Counted from the stretch's first letter, positions 43,798 through 56,742 are shown. The stretch is 64,000 bases of DNA from Megaustenia siamemsis (GCA_032433765.1 JAVIAB010000160.1:13544358-13608357), one strand, 5' to 3'. Program-made: numbers and translations. The notes: generated by a model not told the origin, from the sequence alone.

Positions 43798-44375
43798 CAA
43801 TGATTGGTCGTAATGGCTTTATTGACATTTCAGGCTTTTAGTAGAGAAATTGAAGTTCGTCTATCCTAGGCTTTGCTAGGAAACTACTAGTCCAGCTCAG
43901 AAGTACAACAATACTAGGTGTTCTACAGTAACAACCACCAACACAGTGATCCTAGCTTCTGTTAAAGTAAAGTGCCCCGTCACGCCAAGTGGTGTATAGG
44001 GAATATGGTGTTAGTGACAATAAATTTTACAGACCTTCAGCACATGATTTTTGGGGTAATGTGGTCGGTATTACACCCGTGCCGATTCACTTTCCCAGAA
44101 AAAATCCGGTACCCATTTTAAGGCTGGGTGAACCCAGAAGCCGTCGGTTGGGATCGAACCTTGTCCTTTGTAGTCCAGTTCACTAACCACTGATCTATCG
44201 TGGCTCCCTAGCTTCTGTTAGCCAACATGTTTTGACTCAGACTACCAGGGGTAGACCACGAGGAGGCAGAACTGCTAATTCTTGGTCCGCTGAAGGTCAG
44301 CCGAGCCTGCCGTTGCAACCGCTTATGCTTCCTCCAGAATATAGTGCAGTGAAATAAAGAAATGTTATGGTGCCC
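43798..44375. repeat. Dispersed repeat N, copy 2, split by SINE-1
   Basis: Blocks ggtcgtaatggctttattga, gaccacgaggaggcagaact and cttggtccgctgaaggtcag match copy 1. The copy is interrupted after cctagcttctgtta by SINE-1 and resumes with gccaacatgttttgactcag. Confidence 0.75.
43965..44207 (-). mobile_element. SINE-1 inside repeat N
   Basis: Same body as 20,459-20,706. The box B region is shortened (gggatcgaaccttgtccttt on +), and the tRNA head starts ggagccacgatagatcagtg on minus. Flanked by ctagcttctgtta (43952-43964 and 44208-44220). Confidence 0.9.
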
Positions 44376-45364
44376 TTTTAATGTGATAATGTCCAGCCAG
44401 CTTGTACAACTACAGCACACAATACATCAACAACCTTTAACCTGTGTAAGATGTCATTAGGATTGCCAGCTACTTCCAAGATTGAAAGTTAACATTAATT
44501 TTTTGGCCATAAAATATTTATCTGTTAGCGTTAACACGTCTGGCCATTAGTCAAACTGACGAGCAATAATTTGGGCTTTTACATTGCAACAGCATGTGAG
44601 TTACTTGCAATTAAATGTTTACTGTTGGAACTGAAGCATCCGGTTTTTCCTGTGACCAAAGAATCTATTTCTAACACTCAATGAGTTATTTGCTTGTCTA
44701 ATTATATACTTCATTGTTATGGACTTTTGTGTACTGATGAATTTTTTGCGTGATACAAAGTTTTGAGTTAAACTCTTCAATTTGAAATGAACTATTGGGA
44801 CTTGTGTTAAATTTTTTTTAATCTGTGTTTGGACATGTTTGCATACTTTCTTACTCCTGTTATTTTTTTTTTTTATCTCACTACTATCTTCTTTTCTTTT
44901 GTGCAACACATGCCCAAGATGTTTTGAAGTCTGAAAAAAAAATTCAACACTTTAAATCCTTCATTAATTTTTTGGAAACGTTTCATCTTTCTTCTGAGAC
45001 ACCGCATAAGTAAAATGAAGAAAATGCAGAAGCAAAACCATATGTCAGCAGCAACCTTACAAGTGTCAACAATAAACTATAAGCACAAATAAAAAATTCT
45101 CACAAATACTCATAGCAACCAAGCACAGTCTATGAGAACACAGAAGAGATATGGTCATTTAAAGCCATTTTATAATTTCTTCAGTTTTAGTAATAATGTA
45201 TGTCAGTAAATGTCATATCATTTACAATCTGCTAGGACTTCAAGCATGCAGGAGACAGGCATTGTGAATAGCTATCTGGATTTGTCCTAGAACAAATAGA
45301 GATGTTTCCTAAAGCACTAAACACTGCTACCTCTGCGGCTACCTTGACATACAATAACTAGCCA
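44376..45364. other. No feature seen
   Basis: AT-rich with T10 and A8 runs at 44,860-44,945. Nothing recognised. Confidence 0.4.
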
Positions 45365-45575
45365 TGTTCATCATCAATGAGTGTCGTCTCTGTATCAAAG
45401 GTTGGCTATCATGGAGCGCCATTCCACTGTCTCTTGCTTTGATAGTGCAGGTTGTCACAGGTTGATTTGTCCATCTTTTGAAAAATGTTACTCGTCCATG
45501 TTAGTCTTGGTCTGCCTCTTTTACCTTGTATTTTCCCTTCCAATATTACTTAGGCTGCTGTGACTAGCCACGTTA
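45365..45575 (-). mobile_element. LINE family D, 3' fragment
   Basis: On +: tcatcatcaatgagtgtcgt, aaggttggctatcatggagc, ctcttgctttgatagtgcag and ccttgtattttcccttccaa. Reverse complement of the following plus copy; head-to-head with it across 225 bases. Confidence 0.8.
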
Positions 45576-45799
45576 CTCAGTTGAAAATTCTACATTTATC
45601 AGAATTTAATTTCCATCAGAAACTGTTCTAGACTAAAGGAATTGGCCCAAAATGCCAGATTCATCTGGAATGATTCCACCATCATATAAAAGTGAAGTAA
45701 AGGTCAAATGAAAAAAAAATCCTGACAAAAGGAAGTGAGGCATGAGAACATTTTAACAAGAAAGTTTAAGAGAAACCAATGAGGCACAGAATCAGAACA

Positions 45800-46168
45800 G
45801 AAAATTGAGGCCTTTGAAATGGGGATTTATAGAAGAATATGTAGAATTGGATGGAAACAAAAGATAACAAACGATGAAGTTTTAAAACAACTGAAAATAA
45901 AAAGAAAACTACTAAATACAATTAAGACAAGACAAATGAAATTTTTGGGGCATGTTAAAAGACACAACAGCCTACTAAAAGTAATATTGGAAGGAAAAAT
46001 ACAAGGTAAAAGAGGCATAGCCAGACCAAGACTTACATGGACGAGTAACATTAAAAGATGGACAAGTCAATCTATGACAGCCTGCACCATCAAAGCAAGA
46101 GACAGAGTAGAATGGTGATCCATGGTAGCCAACCTTAGTTGCGGAGAAGGCACTCGATGATGATGAAT
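45800..46168 (+). mobile_element. LINE family D, ORF2 C-terminus
   Basis: A 99-codon frame encodes GIYRRICRIGWKQKITNDEV, RQMKFLGHVKRHNSLLKVIL and EGKIQGKRGIARPRLTWTSN, ending RDRVEW and a stop, then gatgatgatga. The K-x-LGHVKR motif is the family's version of the W-x-GHV signature. 5'-truncated. Confidence 0.85.
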
Positions 46169-49100
46169 GAGGCACACACAGAGAGACGTTTTGTAACAAC
46201 AATCGGGACTGACTAAGAGGAAATGCAGATCTCAGTTGTTGAAATCTTCCAATTAGACATTTGGTTGCCGAGGGAAGTAAAGATGCTTAATTTAAAACAT
46301 TTCTTTTTCACCCAATGGCTTGTGTTTCAACAAATCAAAGACATAAATAAAACAACAAATAGATAGATGTAAATGGAACAAAACAGAACAAAAATACTGA
46401 TGACTGTTCATAAAACAAAAACATAAAAAAGAACAGAAATACAGACAATTCATCAATTATATTTTGTACTAAAATTTGTTACATTATCTTCTTCTAGACA
46501 CAAGAACACAACACTAGCATCCTGTATTACTCGCCACATTGTTTTGAGGGGAAGGGAAACATTTTCACTGAAATAAATCATCAGACCTTTGGATCATTCG
46601 TTTTGTCATCTCAAGTTTTGAATGTTCTAGATAAATAATTTGACATCATGAAACATCAATAGTATGGGTTGTTTTCAAATGAATCTTTTCAATTTTCATA
46701 AATGAATGAACGCCTTTGCATTAAACTTTAGCAGGCACCAAAACATCAAATTCATACACTTCTATGTTTAATTAATTCTGGCAAACAAAACAAACTTGAA
46801 TACTAAATTATTTTATGCAAAACACACAAAAATGTTATATTACTGACAGCAACTTGATCACTTTATATAAGAAATAATCTTGTTTTCCCAACTACCAAAG
46901 ACAGCCAGTAAGAATGAAATACCAACCTTCTAGAAAATATGACATGTCAGGAATCATTCATCATTTAAGTGCATCAGTCCAGAAACAGCATTACTTTGCT
47001 CGCTAGGAAATTGTACTTGAAATTTCTAAACCAAACTATATTTTCAGAAATACTGTCAGCTCACTTAACTCTTGTTAAATAGCATCTTTGTAGATGAGAC
47101 TAGCTCTAAGACAAAAGACTGCTGCTATTCAAGAAGCATGCTGCATTATGCAAGTATAAAGAAGATTGTGTTCAGAGTAGCATTATTTTTCATGTTAAAC
47201 AGCCACCAGTCTTAATCAGACATGCCGTGCCAAAAGGTAGATATCACACAAATGTTGTCAAAGCTAAGAGTAGTGGCCTCATGGGTAAATTGTGATTGGT
47301 TCTGTATGATCCCTCACCCTAGAGCAGGACGAAGGAAAGATTAAATAACACAGATGCTGTGCTATAAGTTTTAGCATTTCGTCCTGAAAGTAGATCTACT
47401 CATTTCTACACAAGTACAAGAAACCACCATGAACATTAATAGATGCAAAGAAACAAGACAGCAAAAGGACATGCTACACTGGGAGCTGAACATTCATATT
47501 AAAAACAGTGCCAAGTATATTAATAAAGCATTTCTTTAAAAGGAGAGACACACAGAAGTCCACCACAATGATCACATCCATAAAACGGGGAAACCTTATT
47601 GCTCCAGTGAAAGACACAACACCAGAAATCAACTCTGTATCAAGATGTGATTACAGCAAATGCTGGATTTGAACACAACACATTAACATTGTGTTTTTAT
47701 TGCAGAATAAAAGGAGCCTTAACTGAACAAAGCAAACATTGATTTTCATGCCAATGTTGACAATAACTAAACATCTCAGAACAAAGAAATCAAGTATTAA
47801 CTGAATGAAAGCTTTCAGCAAATATCGTACAGTGAAATACTAACCATTACTTTCATTTATAACACCCATTTACTTTCCAATCCATTCATAACGTACTTCC
47901 CTCACTGTCATGATGTCACAATGTTTCCATCCTTCCTTCCTTTCAAGGTGTGGAGTCTTGCTTTTTTTGTGTTAGTATTTATATCACATCAAGTATATAA
48001 GATGCACTATAATACGAATGCACAGAAAACAATAATCTGAGGATACTGGCAGAAGATCCCAAGAAACCAAAAAAATAGTTCATACAAATAGATGACAAAA
48101 GACAAAACAGTGTTTACTCTGGAGTGTCTTGAAGAAAATCACTTTGGCATTATTGTATTGAAGCATTTGAAATAAAACAACATGAAATGTATCTTTGTAG
48201 ATAACAAAATCTGGAGTAACAGACAGTTCTATATGATAGAGATTAGTGATCAAACTGAATATGTCTGCTAAATTATAAGCCAAATTTAAATAAGTAAAGA
48301 AAGTTATTAGATAATAATAGAACATGACAGAACAAGTATAATTCATTGTATTATGACCGCAGTGAGACAACAGATTATTTTATTTGTAATAGTTCCACGT
48401 CAAAGATGAGGTCAGCATTGGGAGGAATAGTGGCATCTGTTAAGGACATGTAACCAGGCAGTCTTTGCAGAAAATAAACATGAACTGTGTTAAACAATCA
48501 ATGAATTCAATATCAATAGGCTCTATTTCCTTGTAGTATTCTAACCTTGGTTATGTCCTAGTTTAGGATCTTTCTGCTCTGAAAAAATGCCCCCTTGAAC
48601 TTTATTCGGTTGTTCTCTAATCTGTCATTAGTAGACCTCTGAGTTAGGGCAGGAATAGCCCAAACCTTGTTGAAAAAAGTAAAACTTAAAAATGCACAAA
48701 AACTAGGAGTTGACACATTCAAATATGTGCAGTCAACTAGGGGAGATCACTTGTTTAGCAGAAAGACACTAAACTAGGATATCACCCTAATCTCTTCATT
48801 GCTACTTTATTCCCTACAATGTACGGCTTTAAGAATCATTTCTTTACCCATTTCCCAATACCATCAGCTACTAACAATTTCCATTCAACTATTAACGTCT
48901 GTCTGTTCTCTCTGAGCCTCTCATTATTTCCTATTTCATGAGAATCTAAACATTTCTTCAAAACAATATTTATACTTAGATGTCTATTACAATTTTATGG
49001 GAACTTTCAGCTTTCTCCTAGACAGTCAATTTTCAAGGTCATATCAAAATCAGAATTCTGAAGTGCGAGTGTTCAATAAGTAACACAACACATTTGTTTT

Positions 49101-49314
49101 GTGTTCATTTTGTTTTGATAAAAGAAAAATGTTATTTTGCAGCATTTTTAACCTTCCCAATCACTCTCAAGTGATCATCCTGCAGCAGATGGAAGTGATG
49201 GTAGCCTCCAAAATGGAGAATGTGAGTGGAGCCCATTACAGACAAAGAGCAGTAATTGTATTCCTGTGGTAGAAAATGAACATGTCTCACACATTCATAG
49301 ACACCTATACAGAG
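46169..49314. other. 3.1 kb without recognised features
   Basis: AT-rich unique-looking sequence with no repeat, RNA gene or convincing frame found by reading. A gene's non-coding part could lie here, but nothing supports it. Confidence 0.4.
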
Positions 49315-51705
49315 TTGAGTTATTTGCGGGTCATCATCATTGCACTCCGAACATGTCCATAGGTGCTCAGATCCCTCAGTGTCCAGCGACTGACGACTCC
49401 AGTTCTGTGTTGGTTGATAAATCTTCTTACACTGCCACTAAGTTTCTCATTTCTGGTTGTGCCAATCTTAACTCCCATTTCCATCATCCGAAGAAGTGAC
49501 GTGGATCTGTGTTTGTCGAAGTCCTGTGCTCTTCCCAAATCTCGGAGTGCATTGATGATGGCCGCCTGATCCAATGGTTGCCCGTCCTCAACGACAGTGC
49601 AGCCAGCCAACCTGTCTGCTCTTCGTTTCCTCGTACTCCCGCATGTCCAGGGACATAGACAAAGGTGACCTTACGTATTTTGGATTTCTGCAACAACTCT
49701 AACCATTGCATGCGTACAGAGCCCGCCTCCACTTTTTTAATCATGCTCATCGAATCACTCAGTATACATGCGTGGGTGTAGTCTTGTGACTCTAACCATT
49801 TGAATGCCTTGGTCACTGCCATCGCCTCCATTGTCATGCTACTCGTGATCATGACTTATGCACCACTGTCTTCCTTGACTATTCTGCCTGCCGAGCGTGC
49901 TGTAAATGCCCATGCACTTCTTTGGTGTCATATTACAGATCTGTCTGTATAGATGACTGCATCTTTCTCATCGGTGTTATCGCAGATGAGACTGTTGACC
50001 TCAGCATTAACCATGACTAGGTTCTGTTCCCTACTTTTCCTGTCGAGTGTGACAATACATGAGTCCCCTTGAATGACATAGGCACCGGTATCCACTCCTC
50101 ACCAACGCTGATATTGGTAAGCCCACAGACCTGTTTGATGACATCATCTGCTCGGCCCACCCATGATTTGCCTCTTTTTAGCCTGGCACATTTCACTGTG
50201 TTGAGTACGTGGTGCAATGGATGCTCTGTATCTGTACTAATCTTCAGGTATGCTCGTGATCTCCAGATCTTGATTCTGTCATCCATGGTTGGAAAGTCAA
50301 GAAGATACCTCATTGCTACACAGGGAGTGTCCCTCATACATCCCAGGATAATGCGCATGGCTTCATTTTGTATTTTCTCCAGCCTATCAATTTGAGTCGT
50401 ACTGACAATAAGAATTACCAGGGCATACTCGATTGGTGCCAGGACTAATCCCTGGAACAGAAGAGTAAGCAGCCTCTGCTCGATGTTGGCAGCTGCCATG
50501 ACCTTCAAGGCGGCTAATCCTTTGCGGGATTTTGTTATCACATGGTCAACGTGGTCCTGAAAACACAGGCTGCGATCAACTTGTCCCTGGTCACCTCATC
50601 AGCTCCCATTCGTACTACCGGTGTGGTCGTATTAACGATATGATTGTTAAGGGAGAACCATGAAACTGATGCTTTATTAGGATTAACCAAGGCACCTGAA
50701 ACCCCACACCAGGAAGAAATGCGATCGAGTTCGTCTTGCATTGTGGAGGCGATTCCCCGTCTGTCTCTTCCCTTATTGATGAGGAAGGGGTGCACCACCA
50801 GTTTGAGGGGCATATGCATGAGATATTCAAATAGTACCCTGTTGTATGCATCCTCCAGATCTATAGCAGCAGCACATGTCTCCTCTCGTCTGTGGAAGCC
50901 TTCAAAGACGTCATAGGCAAAGACTGCCGCATTGAGCCATGTCTCTTTGTTATATCTATAACCTCCGAGTGTGGGTGGGAATACACGTTTCTGTTCAAGG
51001 TGACAGGTGAGGACACGGGCAACTATTTTCTCCAGCAGCTTGCCCACAGTGTTCTGCATTGTGATGATTCTGTAGGCACTGATCTGAGAATGGTCCTTGT
51101 TTGGCTTCGGTAGCGGTAGTAAGTAGCTGTGTAGCCACTCCTTAATCTGGCCATTCTGAATGCTGGCATTAAACCCATTGGCCAGTTTTGTCAAGTCGTC
51201 GTCAGCTAAATCGACTACGTCTTCGTACCGAACACCATCTGGACCAGGAGCAGTGATGTGTGACCTTTTAAGTGTCGTGCGAATGGTATCGGTTGTGATT
51301 GTGAGATCTTCTTCCAGCCCTACATCCTTACACAATTTTGACAGCGATCCCCGTATCCTCATTCTTACAGCCTCATTTCTTTGGTCCGTCTGCTCAATGT
51401 AGCAGGCAAGCAGGGCCTTCCCTTTGCTCTCATCAGATTTGTGCCATATCCGGCCTGTGCTCTGAAAGTCTAGTATGCCTCTGTGTCGTGTCGTGCCATT
51501 CATGCTCTGATGAAGGCGCCAGAATGTGGCGAGCGATTTTTCTGAGCACACTTTTTACAGAAGTCATCCCATTTGGCTTCCTTAGCCTGCTTAGCGCATA
51601 GTTTAAAGTGCATCATTTTTTGGTCGACCTCTACTTTCAGACGCTTCAAGAGCTCAGGTTGTGTTCTTCCATTCCTTCAGGCTTTCTGCCATGTCTTGCT
51701 AAAAT
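49315..51705 (-). mobile_element. LINE family C, long copy with RT-core deletion
   Basis: In minus order it encodes HITAPGPDGVRYEDVVDLAD, WLHSYLLPLPKPNKDHSQIS, RIITMQNTVGKLLEKIVARV and CAAAIDLEDAYNRVLFEYLM (RT motif A Asp present), then jumps at about 50,785 to GRDRRGIASTMQDELDRISS, skipping the YADD block. Next come KIQNEAMRIILGCMRDTPCV and an RNase H region (TMEAMAVTKAFKWLESQDYT, ILSDSMSMIKKVEAG, YVPGHAGVRGNE). ATG-type tail at 49,315. 5'-truncated. Frames are broken at 50,540 and 49,850. Confidence 0.85.
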
Positions 51706-52094
51706 ACAGGAATTTTAGCTGTAAAATTGATATTTTTATTTATCTATCACAATTGCATTGATATTAACCAAAACTAATAAGCATTATTAAATCCTCCCAA
51801 CCCTCTTTTATCCCTCATTTGTAACTGTAGCCTTTTATAGTTTATTGATCTGAAGTGTTGATGATGTCACTATCTTAATACAGTAATAGAGCTCACAAAG
51901 AAAGCACTAAAAAAAAGGATATACTCCGCCTGCTCCCTTTGTTCCATAGGCAAAGTCTGAAGTAATTGTCAGCCTTGCTCTCTCACCTAAACTAAGCTGT
52001 CAACAAAAGTCAACAATTACATGATGAACAAAATATACAATGTACCTAATGCATATAATCAATACTGTTTGTAAAACTCAATACTATGCTGCTT
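51706..52094. other. No feature seen
   Basis: Spacer between two LINE copies. Nothing recognised. Confidence 0.4.
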
Positions 52095-52545
52095 ACTCCA
52101 AAGAACATTGATAGAAAGAGCTATAGAGGTAAAAAAAGATCTATATATGTGCTTTATTGATTACATAAAAGCATATGACAAATTAAAGCATGTGGAAATA
52201 ATCAATAAGCTAAAAAAATTAAACACTGATGGCAAGGATCTGCGAATAATAAAAAAAACATATACTGGCAACAAACAGCAGTCATAAGAAATAGCAACCA
52301 AACAGGAGAGTTACAATATATACAACAAGACACAAGGCTGTGATCTGTCGCCTAAATTTTTTCTCATTTTACAGTGAACATATTATGAGATCAATAATAG
52401 ATATAAAAGGAATTGAAGTCAACGGTCACAACATACACAATTTGCGATATGCTGATGACAGTCTTAATAGCAGGGACAGAGAATGAGCTACAAGAAATGA
52501 TAGACATAATAATGAAAGATAGCAACAAGAACATTAGAAAATTGT
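52095..52545 (+). mobile_element. LINE family B, RT fragment
   Basis: Reads TLIERAIEVKKDLYMCFIDY then IKAYDKLKHVEIINKLKKLN, GKDLRIIKK and, after frameshifts, ADDS and ETENELQEMIDIIMK. Compared with 61,650-62,330 it is missing bases at the B-motif and YADD regions. 5' and 3' truncated. Confidence 0.8.
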
Positions 52546-52794
52546 TAATTTACATTCATTGTTTATTTCTCAAATTTCTGTCACATAATGGCCTGCTTGT
52601 ACTTCTTGCAGTTGACCAAAACATAATACAGAACGAGCTAGATCTATGTTCAAAACCTTGTTATTGAGTGATTTAGTAATAGAGTATTCATAGTATTTAG
52701 ACTCAAACAATAATTTTGTTGTTGTGATAATGGTGGTAGTCGTATTATTAGTAATAGTAATTCTAAAAAACAAAGATGATCTGGCTTAGGTTTA

Positions 52795-52938
52795 GCTAGT
52801 GGATGCCTCTATTCCAGCACTATCAGTGGGTCAGAGGAGTCAAGTGGTAGTGATTCTGATAACGAAGCTGGCACTTTAGGGCATATCACACAAAATAAGT
52901 CCACTTGTGTAAATAAAAATAATAAACATGACTTGTAA
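52795..52938 (+). other. Coding-like Ser/Asp-rich segment
   Basis: One frame reads GLASGCLYSSTISGSEESSG, then SDSDNEAGTLGHITQNKSTC and ends NNKHDL and a stop. The acidic Ser-rich pattern is typical of disordered protein segments. There is no recognised partner. TTAACTCTTTCAGGACCATA read on minus at 53,413 resembles a TTAA-type transposon end, so this may be a piece of such an element. Confidence 0.2.
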
Positions 52939-53414
52939 ATATTATTGTGATGTCACATAAATTTATCATATTTTTCATTCTGGGATCATTTACAAAAATT
53001 TACATAATTTCATTATTTGTGGACATAAATTTATCAAATAAACTGTATTTTGGAGGAATTTGGATTATGTTGTGTAATATTTCAAGACAAATGGATAGCA
53101 ACACTTCTAAACATGGAATAAGGGCGGTGAATTACAATATTTTGAATTAAAAATTATCTGCCTGGATATCTACCTATTTTATATGTTTTAAAATATATTC
53201 ATTCCTTTAAATAATCACATATCATAAATATATTGCTATTTTCATTTTCTGTATTCATTTTCCTTTCCAATGATGTATAACACATACCACATTTATCTAA
53301 ATTATTGTGTGAAGTAGTCAAATGAAAAAAGGTATATGGTGAAATTTTTTCAAATAGGAAAATTAATCAGTCCAAACCTAAAATATTGTTTCCTGTTATG
53401 GTCCTGAAAGAGTT
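52939..53414. other. No gene seen
   Basis: AT-rich. Only the TTAA-type end-like sequence at 53,390-53,413 noted above. Confidence 0.35.
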
Positions 53415-53567
53415 AACTTGTGAAATATTATTTATAACAAAACTAACAACTGAAATATTATTTATAACAAAACTAACAACTGAAATATTATTTATAACAA
53501 AACTAACAACTGAAATATTATTTATAACAAAACAACTGAAATATTATTTATAACAAAACTAACAACT
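53415..53567 (+). repeat. 30-bp tandem repeat, about five units
   Basis: Unit aactgaaatattatttataa then caaaactaac. The array is continued on the far side of the inserted LINE by aaactaacaactgaaatata (56,286 on). Confidence 0.93.
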
Positions 53568-56285
53568 CTCTCTCTGCGATCAAGACTCAATCAGAGTAGG
53601 ATTCCAGACTCTCTCATGAAGTTAGCTGTCTGTTTAAGTGATTCGATTGCCCCATATAGTTTCTCTTCCATGGAGGTGGGTGTGGACCACATTGCTCTTC
53701 TCAGGTCTGTGTACTGGGGCAATCCTGTAGAACATGTTTTGTAGTCATATTGTCCAGTGTACAGTGGCACAGGCTGGTTGTACCTATTTTGAATTTGGTG
53801 AACATGTGATTCCTCATTCTATTGTGGTCAGTGCGTAGGTAAAGTATGATGACTTGATCCCTCCTTGATAGTTGATGATATCCGTCCCTCTCGTTATGCT
53901 TTGGGTGTTCTCGTTTCCATTTTTCATGACAATGACCTTTGTGGATGGATTTGGCTCATCATAACTGAGCAGATGGTTCTCTTGCGGTAATCTCCCTCCC
54001 TCTTTAGCTAATTTGTCTGCGTGTTCGTTCCCGTGTATATTACAGTGTGATGGTATCCACTGAATGACTACTCTCTGGAAGTTATTACATAGTTGGTCCA
54101 CTGTTGTTCTCAAGTCATCTAGTTCATTGTTCTTGGGGCTTTTTAGAGCTGATAATACTGACAGTGCATCAGTCAGAATCACCAGTTTATTGTGCATGTT
54201 ATTTTTGTGTTGAGTAGCCAGTGTTGCAGCATCTCTGATGGCCTCAGTCTCTGCTTTAAAGTTGTTTGAGAATTTTCCAGTAGCTATTGACTTGGTGATC
54301 TCGTCCTGATTATTCAGCATCAAGAACACACTTCCCCCTCCAGTTGCTCCTCTTTAGTCGCACAATTCCGGAACCAGTTATTCTTAGGTGCATGGGGTGG
54401 CTAAGTAAAGTAAAGTACCCCCGTCACGCCAAGTGGCGTATAGGGAAATATGGTGTTAGTGACCCTATATTTTACAGACCTTCAGCACATGATTTTTGGG
54501 GTAATGTGGTCAGTATTACGCCCGTGCTGCTTTACTTTCCCAGAAAAAAATCCGGTACCCATTTAAGGCTGGGTGAACCCGGAAGCCTTGGTTGGGATCG
54601 AACCCTACCCCTTGTCCGTGGTAGTCCAGTTCACTAACCACTGAGCTATCGCGGCTCCCATGGGGTGGCTAAGGAGCCTTCTATATTTCTCCGCTTGTTG
54701 CAATACTTTAGTGACCCATCTGTCATCTAAGTGTTGTAAACCTGTTACTGTTTCTAGAGTCTTGATAGGTTAGATTTCATAGCACCAGTGATGATAGGGG
54801 CAGCTTGGTTCTGTGTTCTGTTAATTTTGCTAAGGTGTGATTTGGAAGCCATAGCCCAGGCTGCGACTCCATACTCTAGAACTGGTCTGACTCTTCCTAC
54901 GTATAGTCTTTTCAAAATATTGCTGTCTGCCCCCCCCCCCAGTCTGTTCCTGCCAATTTCTTCATAATATTTGTTCGTTTTCTGGCTTTTTTCCTTGCTC
55001 TGTCTATCTGATTTTTCCAAGTCATTCTGCGATTCATGGTGATGCCAAGATATGTTGGGTTTTGGTCAATAGGGAGTGTATGGTCTTTTATCTTCAAGTT
55101 TGCAGAGAGTGTGTTTCTTGATAGGCTGAAAATTGTATATGTAGTTTTTTTTTCGTTGATTGGTAAGAACCAGGTGCTCGTCCATTTTTCAAGTTCACCT
55201 AGGGCATCTTGCATCCTGGGTCCAGCCACCGACATACTTTCCTCGCGACCCCATAACGCCAGATCATCTGCGTATATTGTTGAGTGTATTCTGGGTGGAA
55301 TGTCCATTAACGATGTCATTTATGAAAATTAAAAAGAGTGTTGGGACAAGACTCCGCCTTGTGGGACACTGTTCGATAGAGACCTTCTTACTTAGTTGAC
55401 ATTGAACTTGTACTATGGCCGTTCTATCCTGAAGGTATTGAGAGACCCAACTGAATAAATGACCCTGGATGCCAAGTCTAAAAAGCTTGTTCTTTAAACC
55501 CTCTCGCCATACCCTATCAAAAGCCTTCTCCATGTCAATCCACACTGCCAGTGTGTGTTTCTTTTCTTGTAGAGCATCCTCTATTTCCTGTGCATTGTAG
55601 GTGACCAGGTCTTCAGTTGATCTGTGCTGACGGACGCCACTTTGTTGTGGAACGATTTGTTGTTTTGTCTCCAAATGCTACATAAGTCTTCTGTTAACCA
55701 GCCTTTCCATGAGTTTACTTAGGCAACTCAGTAGGCTAATTGGTCTATAGCTACTTGTGTCCAATGGGTCTTTTCCACGCTTGAGGATGGGCACCATAAT
55801 AGCTTCTTTCCAGATTGCCGGCACATAGACCTCTCTTCCAGGTAGCATTTATTATCCTTAGAAGCTGGCTCTTGGCTTTCTGCCCCAGATTTAGGAGCAT
55901 TTCGTTGGAGATTCCATCTTTACCAGGTGAACTTTTGAGCTTCAATCCTTTGAGGGCAACATCTAATTCAGTTGGGGTGAAGATGATCGTCTGATGCTCT
56001 TCTGGTGCTGAAGGCATGTGTTTTGCATCTTGGTTTTCCCGTCTTGCATCTTTCTGTTTATCTATTGGAATGTTTATTCTACTAATGTTTTTGTAAGTCT
56101 CTATCAGTAGATTTGTTGCCCTTTTGACTGTGAGGATGTTCTGGTTGTGTGTTAATGATATTGGAGGTCGGCAGTTGTTTTCGTCGCTCAGAGCTTTCGC
56201 AAGTTTCCATAGTTTATAACCATTTTTGTCTAGATTACGGTTCTCTGTTTTATATATCCAGCTCTGTCTTGCTGATATCTTGCTG
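53568..56285 (-). mobile_element. LINE family H, 2.5-kb copy with 12-bp target duplication
   Basis: In minus order: FTPTELDVALKGLKLKSSPG, KDGISNEMLLNLGQKA, QSGVRQHRSTEDLVTY, AVWIDMEKAFDRVWREGLKN (RT motif A), IHSTIYADDLALWGREE (catalytic YADD), then RNase H with KAETEAIRDA, VILTDALSVLSAL and IQWIPSHCNIHGNEHADKLA (acidic active-site positions), then the family C-terminal domain. Ends tgattgagtcttgatcgcag and an (AG)n tail at 53,568. aaactaacaact flanks it at 53556-53567 and 56286-56297. Several frameshifts; 5'-truncated (no endonuclease). Confidence 0.93.
54406..54658 (-). mobile_element. SINE-1 nested in LINE family H
   Basis: Nearly identical to 20,459-20,706, with box A gatagctcagtggttagtg and box B gggttcgatcccaacc on minus. 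Flanked by catggggtggctaag at 54391-54405 and 54659-54673, and interrupts the LINE between RT and RNase H. Confidence 0.95.
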
Positions 56286-56397
56286 AAACTAACAACTGAA
56301 ATATATATAACAAAACTATTTTTTTTTTAACCAGATATGCCATTAGACATCATAGACATAAAAAATAACAGTAAACATTTCATTGTCGGTAATAAAT

Positions 56398-56742
56398 TTT
56401 AATAAAGTTGATTGAACAAGAAAGCATAAGGGAACAATGGACAGAATGTATCAAAGATCTTTATCATGATGAATGAACACAAGTAAATATTAAGGATAAT
56501 GGGGAAGGACCAGAAATACTCAAAGAAGTGGAAAACATCCTGCGCGGAAAAGCTCATGGACCAGATAATATAACAAAAAAAAGAGATTGAAGTCATGAGT
56601 GATTTTGCAATAGAAATAAGAACAAAAATATTGAGCGATATATACCAGACGACCTGCTAAAATCAATATTCATAGCCCTATCATCATGCGAAGAGTGCGA
56701 AACAAAATCAATCCAGAAATTAGTGAAAAGTGTGGTTTTGTT
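56398..56742 (+). mobile_element. LINE family B, upstream half of a split copy
   Basis: Frameshifted coding: SIREQWTECIKDLYHDE, then IPDDLLKSIFIA and RRVRNKINPEISEKCGFV. It is cut after cggttttgtt-like sequence by LINE A and resumes at 57,953 (CGFVGVKGTNN). Confidence 0.85.

Noticed and set aside
46169..49314. A second host gene in the long feature-poor stretch
   Set aside because: No frame with splice sites or a recognised domain could be supported.
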